NCBI GenBank assembly: GCA_964634755.1
Contig: CAZWJH010000051.1
Span: 1 to 18,447, forward strand
DNA: 18,447 nt
Origin: JALXDT01 sp964634755
GTDB lineage: Bacteria > Acidobacteriota > Aminicenantia > JAMOAD01
Reading direction: 5' to 3'
Both the position numbers and the translations under genes were made by a program. Positions 6,460-14,445 of the stretch are shown one piece after another (position 1 is the stretch's first letter; every line of letters begins with the position of its first letter). Under the pieces are notes generated by a model. The model did no database searches, was not told the origin of the DNA, and worked only from the letters and a program-made list of their open reading frames with translations.

Positions 6460-6914
6460 ATGGTAAAAGTTATCAATTTGTGGTTTCCAAGGAATCAAAC
6501 AAAGGCGGCTGAACCAAATGACTGGAAAAGAAAACCTATGCCTGAAAAGAATACAAGAATTGCCTTTGAGAAAGAATACAATGAAAAAGAAATGGAGAAA
6601 ATAAATGGGGATTTATACCGGAACAGATGGAGGATAAGTGGTTTATATTCTGGGAGGACAATAAACTTTACTTTCACAGAAGCTGGACAGATATTTGTCT
6701 TTACATTGTAAATTTTTACAAAAATCAAAACGGTGGATACAGTATTAAAGATGCAATAATAAACAGAGATCCCGAACAATATAAATCCACGGATGATGAA
6801 TATGATAAAAAATTGATTTTCTATATCATAGATACTTTGTTAATAGGAAAGCCTTCCGCCTTCCCATCCTTAAATCCTGATTCTCCTGAAACAGCTCTTA
6901 AACAATGGGCATAA
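6460..6914 (+). pseudogene. Small conserved hypothetical gene broken by a single-base frameshift
   Basis: Two overlapping plus-strand frames, 6460-6711 and 6627-6914, are halves of one gene. The first half opens with a good ribosome site and has TRIAFEKEYNEKEMEKI. The second half, in another frame, carries MEDKWFIFWEDNKLYFHRSW and NRDPEQYKSTDDEYDKKL. I recall both parts occurring together, in this order, in a family of small uncharacterised bacterial proteins. Adding one G to the GGGG run at 6607-6610 joins them as NGGFIPEQMEDKWF and gives an intact protein of about 151 residues. This may be a real mutation, a sequencing or assembly error in a homopolymer, or less likely a programmed frameshift. 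The intact protein has no signal peptide or membrane segment; its function is unknown to me. Confidence 0.8.
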
Positions 6915-6942
6915 TGGGAAGAGGGAAATAATTTGTTAACCT

Positions 6943-7416
6943 TTAAAACCACTGTTTTTTTTCAACAACATAGGTTTGATAAAATTCCTCGTCTGTCTTT
7001 GTAAGATAGATAATTCCCTCTATCAAAGCCATTATTCCCAAAACAATATTAGGAATAAACAGGAAAAGCCAAGTTACAGCGAAACCTATTGTGTTAACAA
7101 GAAGATAGACAAGACCGGGTCCGGTAAAACCAAGGTAAAATTTATGAATTCCAAGCCCCCCTAAAAAAATTGCCAAAAGCCCTGCGGCCACTTTATCCTT
7201 TCTTTCTCCCCGCGTTGAAAGTGCTTTATTTTTATCAAGATCAAGATAAACACCGACCGCCTCTCCATCCTTAACTTCAAAATCAACAACCATCCCTCTT
7301 TTGGGTATTTCCTTTTCCTTCCATTCGTTTCCTTTAAATGTATATCTTTTGCCATCATCTCCCGAAATCACTCCACTATTTGTCTGTACCGTAAAATCCA
7401 ATACTTTCCCTTTCAT
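6943..7416 (-). CDS. Membrane protein with N-terminal CSD/OB-like part and TM2 domain
   Basis: A 157-residue protein. Residues 1-60 (GKVLDF, NSGVISGDDGKRYTF, GMVVDFEV) look like a small beta-barrel related to cold-shock domains. From about 73, RKDKVAAGLLAIFLGGLGIHKFYLG is the typical opening of a TM2 domain: two membrane helices joined by a short turn, then a further hydrophobic stretch, LFLFIPNIVLGIMALIEGIIYL. TM2 proteins are small inner-membrane proteins of mostly unknown function. The start may be ATG 7414-7416, nine bases after AGGAGG, or the TTG three bases upstream, which has the better six-base spacing. The gene converges on the frameshifted small gene, with only 28 bases between stop codons. 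Confidence 0.85.
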   Translation of the reverse strand: MKGKVLDFTVQTNSGVISGDDGKRYTFKGNEWKEKEIPKRGMVVDFEVKDGEAVGVYLDLDKNKALSTRGERKDKVAAGLLAIFLGGLGIHKFYLGFTGPGLVYLLVNTIGFAVTWLFLFIPNIVLGIMALIEGIIYLTKTDEEFYQTYVVEKKQWF

Positions 7417-7451
7417 CAACCAAAACCTCCTAACTATGAAATCCTAAAACT

Positions 7452-7480
7452 ATCTTATTAAAACTTAATTACTTTGTCAA
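7452..7480 (-). promoter_or_regulatory. Promoter of the TM2 gene
   Basis: On the minus strand, perfect TTGACA (7475-7480) is followed after 17 bases by TAAGAT (7452-7457). The ribosome site AGGAGG and start codon follow at 7431-7414. Confidence 0.6.
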
Positions 7481-7503
7481 ACCACTTTTCAGCTCCTAAA
7501 AAC

Positions 7504-7568
7504 TCGAATAACCGAGGTCTAAAAGCCAAAAGCTAAAAGCCGTTCCAGCCTCTTTTAGCAGCTTCTTT
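7504..7568 (-). repeat. Dispersed intergenic repeat, copy B
   Basis: The reverse complement matches 3890-3952 at about 90 percent with one inserted base. In this copy GCTAAAAG and CTTTTAGC form a perfect eight-pair stem around a 12-base loop. It sits between the stop of the AAA_14/DUF4143 ATPase gene (7602) and the TM2 gene promoter, where it could also affect termination or RNA stability. Confidence 0.8.
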
Positions 7569-7601
7569 GTTTAACCGAGATTTAGGGTCAGATTATTTTT
7601 T

Positions 7602-8735
7602 TCAGATTACAAAATCAAGATAATTTTTAGTGGAAATCACTTTTAAGGAGCTATTCTTAATTCTTTCCCACTCTTTTAAAGAAGAAACTCTTTTTTTGCT
7701 TGAAAACTTTACCTCATATCCGTATAATTTTCCATCATACTCCTCTACAAAATCCACTTCCCCCCCTCTATAAGCTCTCCAAAAATAAATGTTGCCGTAA
7801 AAATCAGAATAGATATTTTTTTTAATTCTTTCCATAATAACAAAATTTTCAAAAAGTGCACCTGTATCATCTCTGTTTTCCAATTCATTAAAATTCGAAA
7901 TCACCGCATTTCTTATTCCATTGTCAAGAAAGAAATACTTACCTTTCTTACTTATCGTCTTTCTCCTGTTTGTACTGAATGGCTCCAATCTTTTAATTAC
8001 AAAACTTTTCTCTAATAAATCAAGATATCTTTCCACACTTTTTGAATCAATCCCCAAAGTATTGGATAGTTCGTTTTTGGAAACTTTCGAACCAACCTGA
8101 AAAGCAAGAAGTCTTAACAAATCAAATAGTTTTTTGGAGTTTCGTACCTTTTCAAAAGCTAAAATATCTTTTAAAAGATAAGAACCTACTATCTCTCTGA
8201 GAATCTCTATCTTTTCTTTTTTACTCTTTGCAAGAAGAACCTCCGGGTAAGAACCAAAGATTAGAAAATCTTCCAATCTCTCTTTTAGTACATATTTATT
8301 ATAAACATTTTTGTATAACTCTCCCTGCCATATTGGGAGAAGCATTAGAACTCTCTTTCTACCTGTCAAAGGCTCTCCCATCTGTCGTATGAGATCAAAC
8401 GAAGAGGAACCTGTTGCAATGATTTTTTTCTCAGGGAAATTATCCACAATTAACTTTAAAGCCATACCAATATCTTTGATATTCTGAGCTTCATCTATTA
8501 CTAAGAAGTCAAGATTTTCCACGAATTCCGAAATCCTTTGTAAATTCCTTGAAGACAATAGGTTTGAAATTATAATATCATCACCGGTTACATACCTTTT
8601 ATTCAGATGTAAACCATCAAAATATCTTTTAACAAGTGTTGTTTTCCCAACCCTTCTCGGTCCATAAATAATTATCACTTTCCCTGCTTTTATATGCTTG
8701 TTAAGATTTTCATAAACTCTCTTTATATAAGTCAT
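7602..8735 (-). CDS. AAA_14/DUF4143 P-loop ATPase
   Basis: This is a 377-residue cytoplasmic ATPase. Walker A is GPRRVGKT (25-32) and Walker B is LVIDEAQ (78-84); the sensor region is ATGSSSF. This combination is typical of AAA_14. After a winged-helix-like part (SKNELSNTLGIDSKSVERYL), the C-terminal DUF4143 region ends with FWRAYRGGEVDFV and YEVKFSSK, a D-x-n-E-x-K pattern of the PD-(D/E)XK fold. Such ATPases are abundant in archaea and in many bacteria, often in several divergent copies; their role is uncertain, with toxin-like or defence roles suggested. The ATG at 8733-8735 has no ribosome site and begins five bases after a TATAAA -10, so the mRNA is probably leaderless. Two palindromes upstream suggest tight control, possibly by the protein itself. 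Confidence 0.92.
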   Translation of the reverse strand: MTYIKRVYENLNKHIKAGKVIIIYGPRRVGKTTLVKRYFDGLHLNKRYVTGDDIIISNLLSSRNLQRISEFVENLDFLVIDEAQNIKDIGMALKLIVDNFPEKKIIATGSSSFDLIRQMGEPLTGRKRVLMLLPIWQGELYKNVYNKYVLKERLEDFLIFGSYPEVLLAKSKKEKIEILREIVGSYLLKDILAFEKVRNSKKLFDLLRLLAFQVGSKVSKNELSNTLGIDSKSVERYLDLLEKSFVIKRLEPFSTNRRKTISKKGKYFFLDNGIRNAVISNFNELENRDDTGALFENFVIMERIKKNIYSDFYGNIYFWRAYRGGEVDFVEEYDGKLYGYEVKFSSKKRVSSLKEWERIKNSSLKVISTKNYLDFVI

Positions 8736-8740
8736 AATTT

Positions 8741-8768
8741 TTTATAGCACATTTTTTTCCATTGTCAA
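8741..8768 (-). promoter_or_regulatory. Promoter of the AAA_14 ATPase gene, leaderless start
   Basis: On the minus strand, TTGACA (8763-8768) and TATAAA (8741-8746) are 16 bases apart. The start codon is at 8735, only five bases past the -10, so transcription should begin at or next to the ATG. There is no Shine-Dalgarno sequence, unlike nearly all other genes in this window. Confidence 0.7.
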
Positions 8769-8823
8769 AATTTGGAACGATACTCCAAATTTTCTTGTAA
8801 ATATTTGGAATAATATTCCAAAT
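8767..8823. promoter_or_regulatory. Two palindromic operators, TTTGGA-N7-TCCAAA
   Basis: TTTGGA and TCCAAA arms separated by seven bases occur at 8771-8789 and again at 8804-8822. Their centres are 33 bp apart, close to three helical turns, so two bound dimers would lie on the same face. The outer A/T bases extend the first to 8767-8793, overlapping the -35 box by two bases (8767-8768). Binding should affect transcription of the ATPase gene. The regulator is not known. Confidence 0.75.
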
Positions 8824-8840
8824 TTTTACGCTTTTCAAAT

Positions 8841-8870
8841 AAAAAAAAAGCCGACGACATAGTCGCCGGC
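8841..8870 (-). terminator. Intrinsic terminator of the S9 peptidase gene
   Basis: Read on the minus strand, GCCGGCGAC, loop TAT and GTCGTCGGC form a stem of nine positions with one mismatch, followed by nine T. It starts 22 bases after the peptidase stop codon and separates that gene from the ATPase operators. Confidence 0.92.
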
Positions 8871-8892
8871 CTCTGAAATATTAACAAACCAC

Positions 8893-11424
8893 CTATTTTG
8901 TCTTTTTGTACATTGAATACCAGAACTCAGGTTGATCTTTTAACCATCTGTCAAACCATGCAACAATAGTCTTACTCCAGAGGATTCTTTTTTTATAATC
9001 CAGGACCCAGTGATCCTGCCCCTGCACTTTGATATACTCTACAGGTCTTCCCAAAAGTTTTAAAGCAGTATAAAGCTGATCACTCTCCCCTGTGGGAACA
9101 TTTGTGTCAGAATCCCCGTGAAGCAATAAAAGAGGTGTTTTAATTTTATCAGCATTGAAAAGCGGGCTTTTGTCAACATAAATATCCTTTCTGTTCCATG
9201 GAAAGCTGAAGGCTGTTGCACCCGCACTGTATGTATAACCCCAATATCCTTCTCCCCAGTAATGAGGCAAAAGACTTATTCCCGCATGGGATACCGCAGC
9301 GGCAAACATATCTGTCCTTGTAATAAGATATTCAGTAGTATAGCCACCGTAAGATGCTCCGATTATTCCAACCTTATCCTCTTTTACAAAAGGATGGACT
9401 TTCAAAAACTTTTTAGCTCCTTCAATAATATCATCTATTGGTTTTCCTCCCCATCCATTAACATGAAAGGCGGAAAAATCCTGACCAAATCCTGTTGCTC
9501 CTCTTGGCTGAAGCACATAGACAACATATCCATTGGCAGCCCAGTAATTTTTAGGATATCTTCCTCCGAAATCTCTTGTCACAGGAACAGTTCCTCCGTA
9601 ATAATAAATTATGAGAGGATACTTTTTTGTGGAATCAAAATCCGGAGGATAGTAAATTCTTCCGATTATCGTATAACCATCACTATTTTTAAAATTCCAA
9701 TTTTCCGTTTTCCCGAATTTCACCCTTGCAAAACCCTCTTTTGCAGGATAATAAATCATACGATGTTTTCCGTTTTTAAGATTAAGAGAGTAAACTTTAG
9801 GAGGTGTGTTTGAATTATTACCCCAGAAAACCACAAGATTTTTCTCCATAGCAAAACTAAAACCTGCCATATACTCAATATCATTTATAAGACTTCTAAA
9901 TTTCTTTTTCTTTACATCATACTCATAAAGTCTTTTGTAAGATTTATCAGTTGTCATAAAATAAATTTTATTTCTGTTTTTCCCGAAAAACACATTATCA
10001 ATAGCAGGTTTAAAATCTTTTGTAAGGGGAGTAACTTTTTTTGTCTTCAAATCATAAAAGTATGCCTGAACATCATACGGATTTGGTATTTTGTTGACTT
10101 TAAGATTCATTCCGATTTTATCAAAACTTTCTGGTCCACCAAGTGCTATCAAAGTATTATCATCATACCATTTTACAAAATTAGTCCAGTATGATTTGAA
10201 AAGTTTTTTGTATTTTAATGTTTTGGTATCAAGGCAATAAAATGTTGAATATGTGTAAGGTCTTTTTTTATAATCAATCCCCATTGTTGAAAAAAGAATC
10301 TTTCCATTTTTTCCGATGTCAAGAAGATAAACAGAGTTTTCACCCGCTGTAATTCTCATTTTAAATCCTCCATCCGGATAGAGTAAATAGAGAAAACTCT
10401 TGTTTCTGTTTCCTCTTTGCCTATCCTCAGTACTCAAAAGCTGTTTTAATCCGTTTATGTATTCCTTATGCTTTTCAATTTTCGAATAAACTATAAAGCT
10501 TCCGTCAGGGCTCCATCTGTAATCTGAAAAATCTTTTTCACCACTTAAAATCTTCCTTGGCTCATTTCCATTGTCCACCAAAATCAAATCAGCTCCATTT
10601 TTTCCGTAATTCACAAAAGTAAAAGCTCTTCCCTCAGGTTTCCACTTAAAATTGGAGAGCTTACCTATATATTTGTATGATTTCAAAAGCCTTCCGTAAA
10701 TTACATCTCTTATTTCAATCCAGCTAAAAGCTTCTCCATTTACCCTCTTTGAAAGAATCATTGCAAAGCTTTTACCATCAGGATTTATTTTAAGAGAATT
10801 TACTTTCTCAACATCCAAAATTTCTTTCAAACTTACATGTTTTAACGGTGAAATTGAAAAATCAATGTTGGCATTTTCAAATTTTTCATCTGGAATAAAG
10901 CTAACTTTTATATCCGAGATTTTATTTGAAAGATTTAAAACCTTTAAAAACACAATGTGTTTTCCTGTCTCAATTTTTAACGGAGAGCTCGTAAATTCCT
11001 TTTTATCCGAAACATCATCTTTTTTAGCAACACTTTTTCCATCAAAATATAGCAAAAATGGTAAATCGGATAAAACTTTTAACTTTCCCTCTGAAAATCT
11101 ATCAGTATTTAAATAGGAAACAGCATAAAAGATTGAGTTTTCCACAGAAGAATGCTTTAAGCCTGAGCTTTTCCAGAAGTACTTTTTCCCATTAAATAAA
11201 AATTGAAACTCTCCTTCTGAAGGGAAAAGCTCGGATGTGTCAAAATGTTTGAAATTCAAAAGATATTTAATCTTAGACGAGTTTGAGTCTTTTACAAATG
11301 CCGGAAGATTTACCGGAACATTCTCAATAACCAACCACCTGTTAGTCTCAATACTTTTTGAAAAAGATAAAGAACCAAACAAAAAGATAAAAACAATAAA
11401 AATAATTCCGACTTTTTTATTCAT
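8893..11424 (-). CDS. Exported S9-family prolyl oligopeptidase-like serine peptidase
   Basis: This 843-residue protein begins with a signal peptide (about 1-23: short KK, then a hydrophobic core). Residues about 25-195 form a beta-rich domain not part of the basic S9 fold. A seven-bladed-propeller-like region (about 200-560) has repeated motifs such as FKWKPEGRAFTFV and YRWSPDGSFIVY. The alpha/beta hydrolase (about 580-843) has the catalytic triad Ser691 in GASYGG, Asp773 in HGDSDTNVP and His805 in GQDHW. The family cleaves oligopeptides, often after proline or as acyl-aminoacyl or dipeptidyl peptidases; the exact specificity cannot be read. ATG 11424 follows GGAGGTG with four bases between. 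It is divergent from the gamma-glutamyltransferase operon, and both products act outside the cytoplasm. No catalytic residue is missing. Confidence 0.94.
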   Translation of the reverse strand: MNKKVGIIFIVFIFLFGSLSFSKSIETNRWLVIENVPVNLPAFVKDSNSSKIKYLLNFKHFDTSELFPSEGEFQFLFNGKKYFWKSSGLKHSSVENSIFYAVSYLNTDRFSEGKLKVLSDLPFLLYFDGKSVAKKDDVSDKKEFTSSPLKIETGKHIVFLKVLNLSNKISDIKVSFIPDEKFENANIDFSISPLKHVSLKEILDVEKVNSLKINPDGKSFAMILSKRVNGEAFSWIEIRDVIYGRLLKSYKYIGKLSNFKWKPEGRAFTFVNYGKNGADLILVDNGNEPRKILSGEKDFSDYRWSPDGSFIVYSKIEKHKEYINGLKQLLSTEDRQRGNRNKSFLYLLYPDGGFKMRITAGENSVYLLDIGKNGKILFSTMGIDYKKRPYTYSTFYCLDTKTLKYKKLFKSYWTNFVKWYDDNTLIALGGPESFDKIGMNLKVNKIPNPYDVQAYFYDLKTKKVTPLTKDFKPAIDNVFFGKNRNKIYFMTTDKSYKRLYEYDVKKKKFRSLINDIEYMAGFSFAMEKNLVVFWGNNSNTPPKVYSLNLKNGKHRMIYYPAKEGFARVKFGKTENWNFKNSDGYTIIGRIYYPPDFDSTKKYPLIIYYYGGTVPVTRDFGGRYPKNYWAANGYVVYVLQPRGATGFGQDFSAFHVNGWGGKPIDDIIEGAKKFLKVHPFVKEDKVGIIGASYGGYTTEYLITRTDMFAAAVSHAGISLLPHYWGEGYWGYTYSAGATAFSFPWNRKDIYVDKSPLFNADKIKTPLLLLHGDSDTNVPTGESDQLYTALKLLGRPVEYIKVQGQDHWVLDYKKRILWSKTIVAWFDRWLKDQPEFWYSMYKKTK

Positions 11425-11449
11425 TTAACACCTCCATTATAATTCTAAA

Positions 11450-11458
11450 ATTATAGCA
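11450..11458 (-). promoter_or_regulatory. Extended -10 promoter of the S9 peptidase gene
   Basis: On the minus strand, TGCTATAAT is a perfect -10 with the TG extension. The -35 position holds only a T run. The ribosome site and ATG are about 20 bases further on. Confidence 0.55.
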
Positions 11459-11520
11459 CCATAGAAAAATAATAAAAACATTTTTCAGTATTTCCTTTCT
11501 CTATCAACTTCAAGCAAAAC

Positions 11521-11549
11521 TTGATAGCCGCTTTTTTTTCGGATATTAT
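11521..11549 (+). promoter_or_regulatory. Promoter of the ggt-MFS-ROK-GH92 operon
   Basis: TTGATA (11521-11526) and TATTAT (11544-11549) are exactly 17 bases apart. AGAGGTG precedes ATG 11579. The divergent gap to the peptidase gene is 154 bp. Confidence 0.65.
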
Positions 11550-11578
11550 TAAATTTAAAATAAAAAAGAGGTGTTATT

Positions 11579-13270
11579 ATGAGAAAATCATTCATATTTC
11601 TCTTGGTTTTTATTGTTTCTTTTTCTTTTTCAGCGGATAGGATTACAGGTAAGATGTTTGCAACTCGTTCGGAAGTCATAGCAAGGCACGGAATGGTTGC
11701 CACAAGTCATCCCCTTGCCGCAATGATTGGAATAGATATTCTCAAAAAGGGCGGAAATGCGATAGATGCAGCAATCGCAGTTAACGCTGCACTTGGACTT
11801 ATGGAACCTACAAGTTCCGGTATAGGCGGAGATCTATTTGCAATTGTCTGGATAAATAAAGAAAAAAAGCTATACGCGATAAATGCAAGCGGGACAGCGC
11901 CAATGGCAATAAGTCTTGAATACTTTAAAAAGAGAGGGATAAAAAGAATACCTTACAGGGGACCACTTCCCTGGACAGTCCCGGGTTGCGTTGATGGCTG
12001 GTTTGAGCTCCATAAAAAATTCGGTAAACTTCCGATGAAAGAGATTCTTGCCCCTTCGATAAAATATGCTGAAGAGGGTTTTCCGGTACCCGAACTAATT
12101 GCTTACTATTGGCAGAGATCCGTTAAAATGTTCAAAAAGTACAAAAACTTTCAAAAACTCTATGCCCCCGGCGGAAAAATTTTGAAAACAGGAGACATTT
12201 TCAAAAACCCGGAACTTGCAAATATATACAGACTTCTTGCAAAGTACGGAAGAGATGTTTTCTACAAGGGCATAATAGCCAAAAAAATCGTAAATTATTC
12301 AAAAAGAGTCGGTGGTTTTTTTCAGATGAGAGATTTTGAAAATTATCATGCAGAATGGGTTAAACCTTTGAGCGTAAACTACAAAGGCTATGATGTATGG
12401 GAGCTTCCTCCGAACGGACAGGGGATTGCTGTCCTCCAAATGCTTAATATGCTAAAGCATTTTGATTTGAAAAAGATGGGGCACAATTCGGCTGATTATC
12501 TTCACACTTTAGTGGAAATAAAAAAGATAGTTTATGAAGATAGGGCAAGATTTTACGCTGACCCTAAGTTTTCAAAAATTCCAATAAAGAGACTACTATC
12601 CGAAGAGTATGCGCTTGAAAGATTAAAACTCTTCAATCCCAACAGGGCTTTAAAAGAAATACCATACGATGACTCCATATTGGAGGATGGAGATACGGCT
12701 TACCTTACTGTGGTGGATAAAGATTATAATGCGGTCTCATTAATTCAAAGTAATTACTCGGGATTTGGCTCTGCCATGGTCCCCGATGGTCTCGGCTTTT
12801 GTATTCAGGACAGAGGAGCACTTTTCAGTCTTAAAGAGGGACATCCCAATGTTATAGCTCCTTGTAAAAGACCGTTCCATACAATTATTCCCGGTTTTGT
12901 TACTAAAAACAATAAACCTGTTTTTAGTTTCGGAGTTATGGGAGGCGCAATGCAGCCTCAGGGACATGTACAGGTATTATTAAATATAATTGAATTCGGA
13001 ATGAATATTCAGGAAGCGGGAGATGCTCCGAGGCTCAGACATTCGGGATCATCCCAGCCAGAAGGAGGTATAATGAAAGATGGCGGGATACTTTATCTTG
13101 AAAGCGGAATATCTCCTGAAACAATAAGAGAATTAATAGCAAAAGGGCACAGAGTTTCTTTTACAAGAGGAGGATACGGAGGATATCAGGGGATCTGGAT
13201 TGATGTTGACAAAAGGGTTTTGAGAGGAGCTTCCGAATCAAGAAAGGACGGATGTGCAATAGGTTATTAA
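11579..13270 (+). CDS. ggt: Exported gamma-glutamyltransferase-family hydrolase (YwrD-like branch)
   Basis: A 563-residue Ntn-hydrolase precursor with a signal peptide (about 1-18, cut near SFSFSA). The N-terminal subunit shows GGNAIDAAIAVNAALGLMEP and SSGIGGD, as in glutathione hydrolases. Self-cleavage is expected before Thr373 (EDGDTAYLTVVD), giving the small subunit with the catalytic threonine. NAVSLIQSNYSGFGSAMVP and GVMGGAMQPQGH are typical of the family. At the place of the arginine that holds the glutamate carboxylate in E. coli Ggt (REMAP) this protein has S104-G-T-A-P, so the substrate may not be glutathione itself. YwrD-type proteins and some archaeal relatives look like this. It would act in the periplasm or outside, removing gamma-glutamyl groups. 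It is first in an operon, 20 bases before the MFS gene. Confidence 0.92.
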   Translation: MRKSFIFLLVFIVSFSFSADRITGKMFATRSEVIARHGMVATSHPLAAMIGIDILKKGGNAIDAAIAVNAALGLMEPTSSGIGGDLFAIVWINKEKKLYAINASGTAPMAISLEYFKKRGIKRIPYRGPLPWTVPGCVDGWFELHKKFGKLPMKEILAPSIKYAEEGFPVPELIAYYWQRSVKMFKKYKNFQKLYAPGGKILKTGDIFKNPELANIYRLLAKYGRDVFYKGIIAKKIVNYSKRVGGFFQMRDFENYHAEWVKPLSVNYKGYDVWELPPNGQGIAVLQMLNMLKHFDLKKMGHNSADYLHTLVEIKKIVYEDRARFYADPKFSKIPIKRLLSEEYALERLKLFNPNRALKEIPYDDSILEDGDTAYLTVVDKDYNAVSLIQSNYSGFGSAMVPDGLGFCIQDRGALFSLKEGHPNVIAPCKRPFHTIIPGFVTKNNKPVFSFGVMGGAMQPQGHVQVLLNIIEFGMNIQEAGDAPRLRHSGSSQPEGGIMKDGGILYLESGISPETIRELIAKGHRVSFTRGGYGGYQGIWIDVDKRVLRGASESRKDGCAIGY

Positions 13271-13290
13271 ATCAAATAAAGGAGTAAAGT

Positions 13291-14445
13291 ATGAGCAAAA
13301 AAACAATTCCGATATTTTTGGCTTTCCTGGTAATGGGTTTCGGTGATGCTGTTGGACCATTTGTAGGGCTTGCAAAAAATGAGTTTAATTTGAGCAATAC
13401 CCTTGCATTTATAATTCCATTTTTAGGCTTTCTTATGTTCGGACTTCTTTCTGTTCCAATGGGAATCTTTCAGGACAGAAAGGGGAAAAAATTCACCTTA
13501 GAGCTCGGGCTTGCAATAGCATTAATCGGTTTAATCATACCTATTTTCGGGCTCAACTCCTTTCCCAAATTTTTACTGACAGTTCTTCTTCTTGGTATAG
13601 GAGCAACAATTCTTCAGGTTGCAGGAAATCCCATAATGAGGGATGTTTCGGAAGAGGGAAAGTATTCGAGAAATCTTTCTTTAGGGCAGTTCGTTAAAGC
13701 AATAGGCTCTCTTTCGGGACCTGTAATTCCTGTTGTTGCAGCAAGATACTTTAATGCTGATTGGAGAGTAATGTTTCCTATTTACAGCTTTTTTATTTTG
13801 ATAACAATCATTAGTGTAGCCACACTTAAAATAAAGGAGAAGAGGGGCTCAGAGCAAAAGCCTGCTTCATTCAAATCCTGTCTTTCCCTTTTAAAAAACA
13901 GATATGTACTTATGATGGTCTTGGGAATATTTCTTTATGTTGGAGCAGAGGTTAGCATAAGCTCGGGCATTCCGGTTCATCTGAAATCAAGGTTTGGAAT
14001 TGATATTCAAAAATTGGGACTTTTGGGAACAGGGCTATTTTTCACAGCATTGGTTGTGGGAAGATTTTTGGGAGGAGTGATACTAAACTGGATTAAAGCT
14101 GAAAAATTCTTTGTAATAACCTCAATTGTCTCAATAGTCTCACTTTTGGGACTTTTTACAGGAATAAAATTAATAGTTATAGTTAGCGTGATTTTCATAG
14201 GTCTTGGCTTTGCAAACATCTTTCCTCTTATTTTTTCAATTACAATAGAAAAGATGCCTGAAAAGACAAATGAACTTTCAGGATTAATGATTACAGCAAT
14301 TGTTGGTGGTGCCATACTCCCTCCTCTCATGGGAATTTTATCGGATGCTCTTTCAACAACAGCCGGATTTTTGGTTCCCGTGGGAGCAATACTCTATATC
14401 CTCTGGCTCTCTTTAAATAATACAAAGACGGAGGTTAAAGCATAA
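13291..14445 (+). CDS. MFS sugar permease (FucP-like branch)
   Basis: A 384-residue, strongly hydrophobic protein with about 12 membrane helices and no signal peptide. The cytoplasmic loop between helices 2 and 3 has GIFQDRKGKKF, the MFS motif A (G-x3-D-R-x-G-[RK]-[RK]). The first helix has GFGDAVGPFVG, and LLGIGATILQVAGNPIM fits the fucose/glucose-galactose permease branch, where an asparagine-proline after the GN motif is usual. It should work as a proton or cation symporter in the inner membrane. The start ATG follows AAAGGAGT. Placement between a mannosidase/kinase pair and a hydrolase gene suggests that it imports mannose or a mannose-containing sugar; this is inferred from context. Confidence 0.9.
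   Translation: MSKKTIPIFLAFLVMGFGDAVGPFVGLAKNEFNLSNTLAFIIPFLGFLMFGLLSVPMGIFQDRKGKKFTLELGLAIALIGLIIPIFGLNSFPKFLLTVLLLGIGATILQVAGNPIMRDVSEEGKYSRNLSLGQFVKAIGSLSGPVIPVVAARYFNADWRVMFPIYSFFILITIISVATLKIKEKRGSEQKPASFKSCLSLLKNRYVLMMVLGIFLYVGAEVSISSGIPVHLKSRFGIDIQKLGLLGTGLFFTALVVGRFLGGVILNWIKAEKFFVITSIVSIVSLLGLFTGIKLIVIVSVIFIGLGFANIFPLIFSITIEKMPEKTNELSGLMITAIVGGAILPPLMGILSDALSTTAGFLVPVGAILYILWLSLNNTKTEVKA

Noticed and set aside
9262..9813. 183-codon open frame on the plus strand
   Set aside because: It lies wholly antisense to the well-supported S9 peptidase, has no ribosome site and shows no family-like sequence.
14007..14330. 107-codon minus-strand frame inside the MFS gene
   Set aside because: It is antisense to membrane-helix coding sequence and has no start context.
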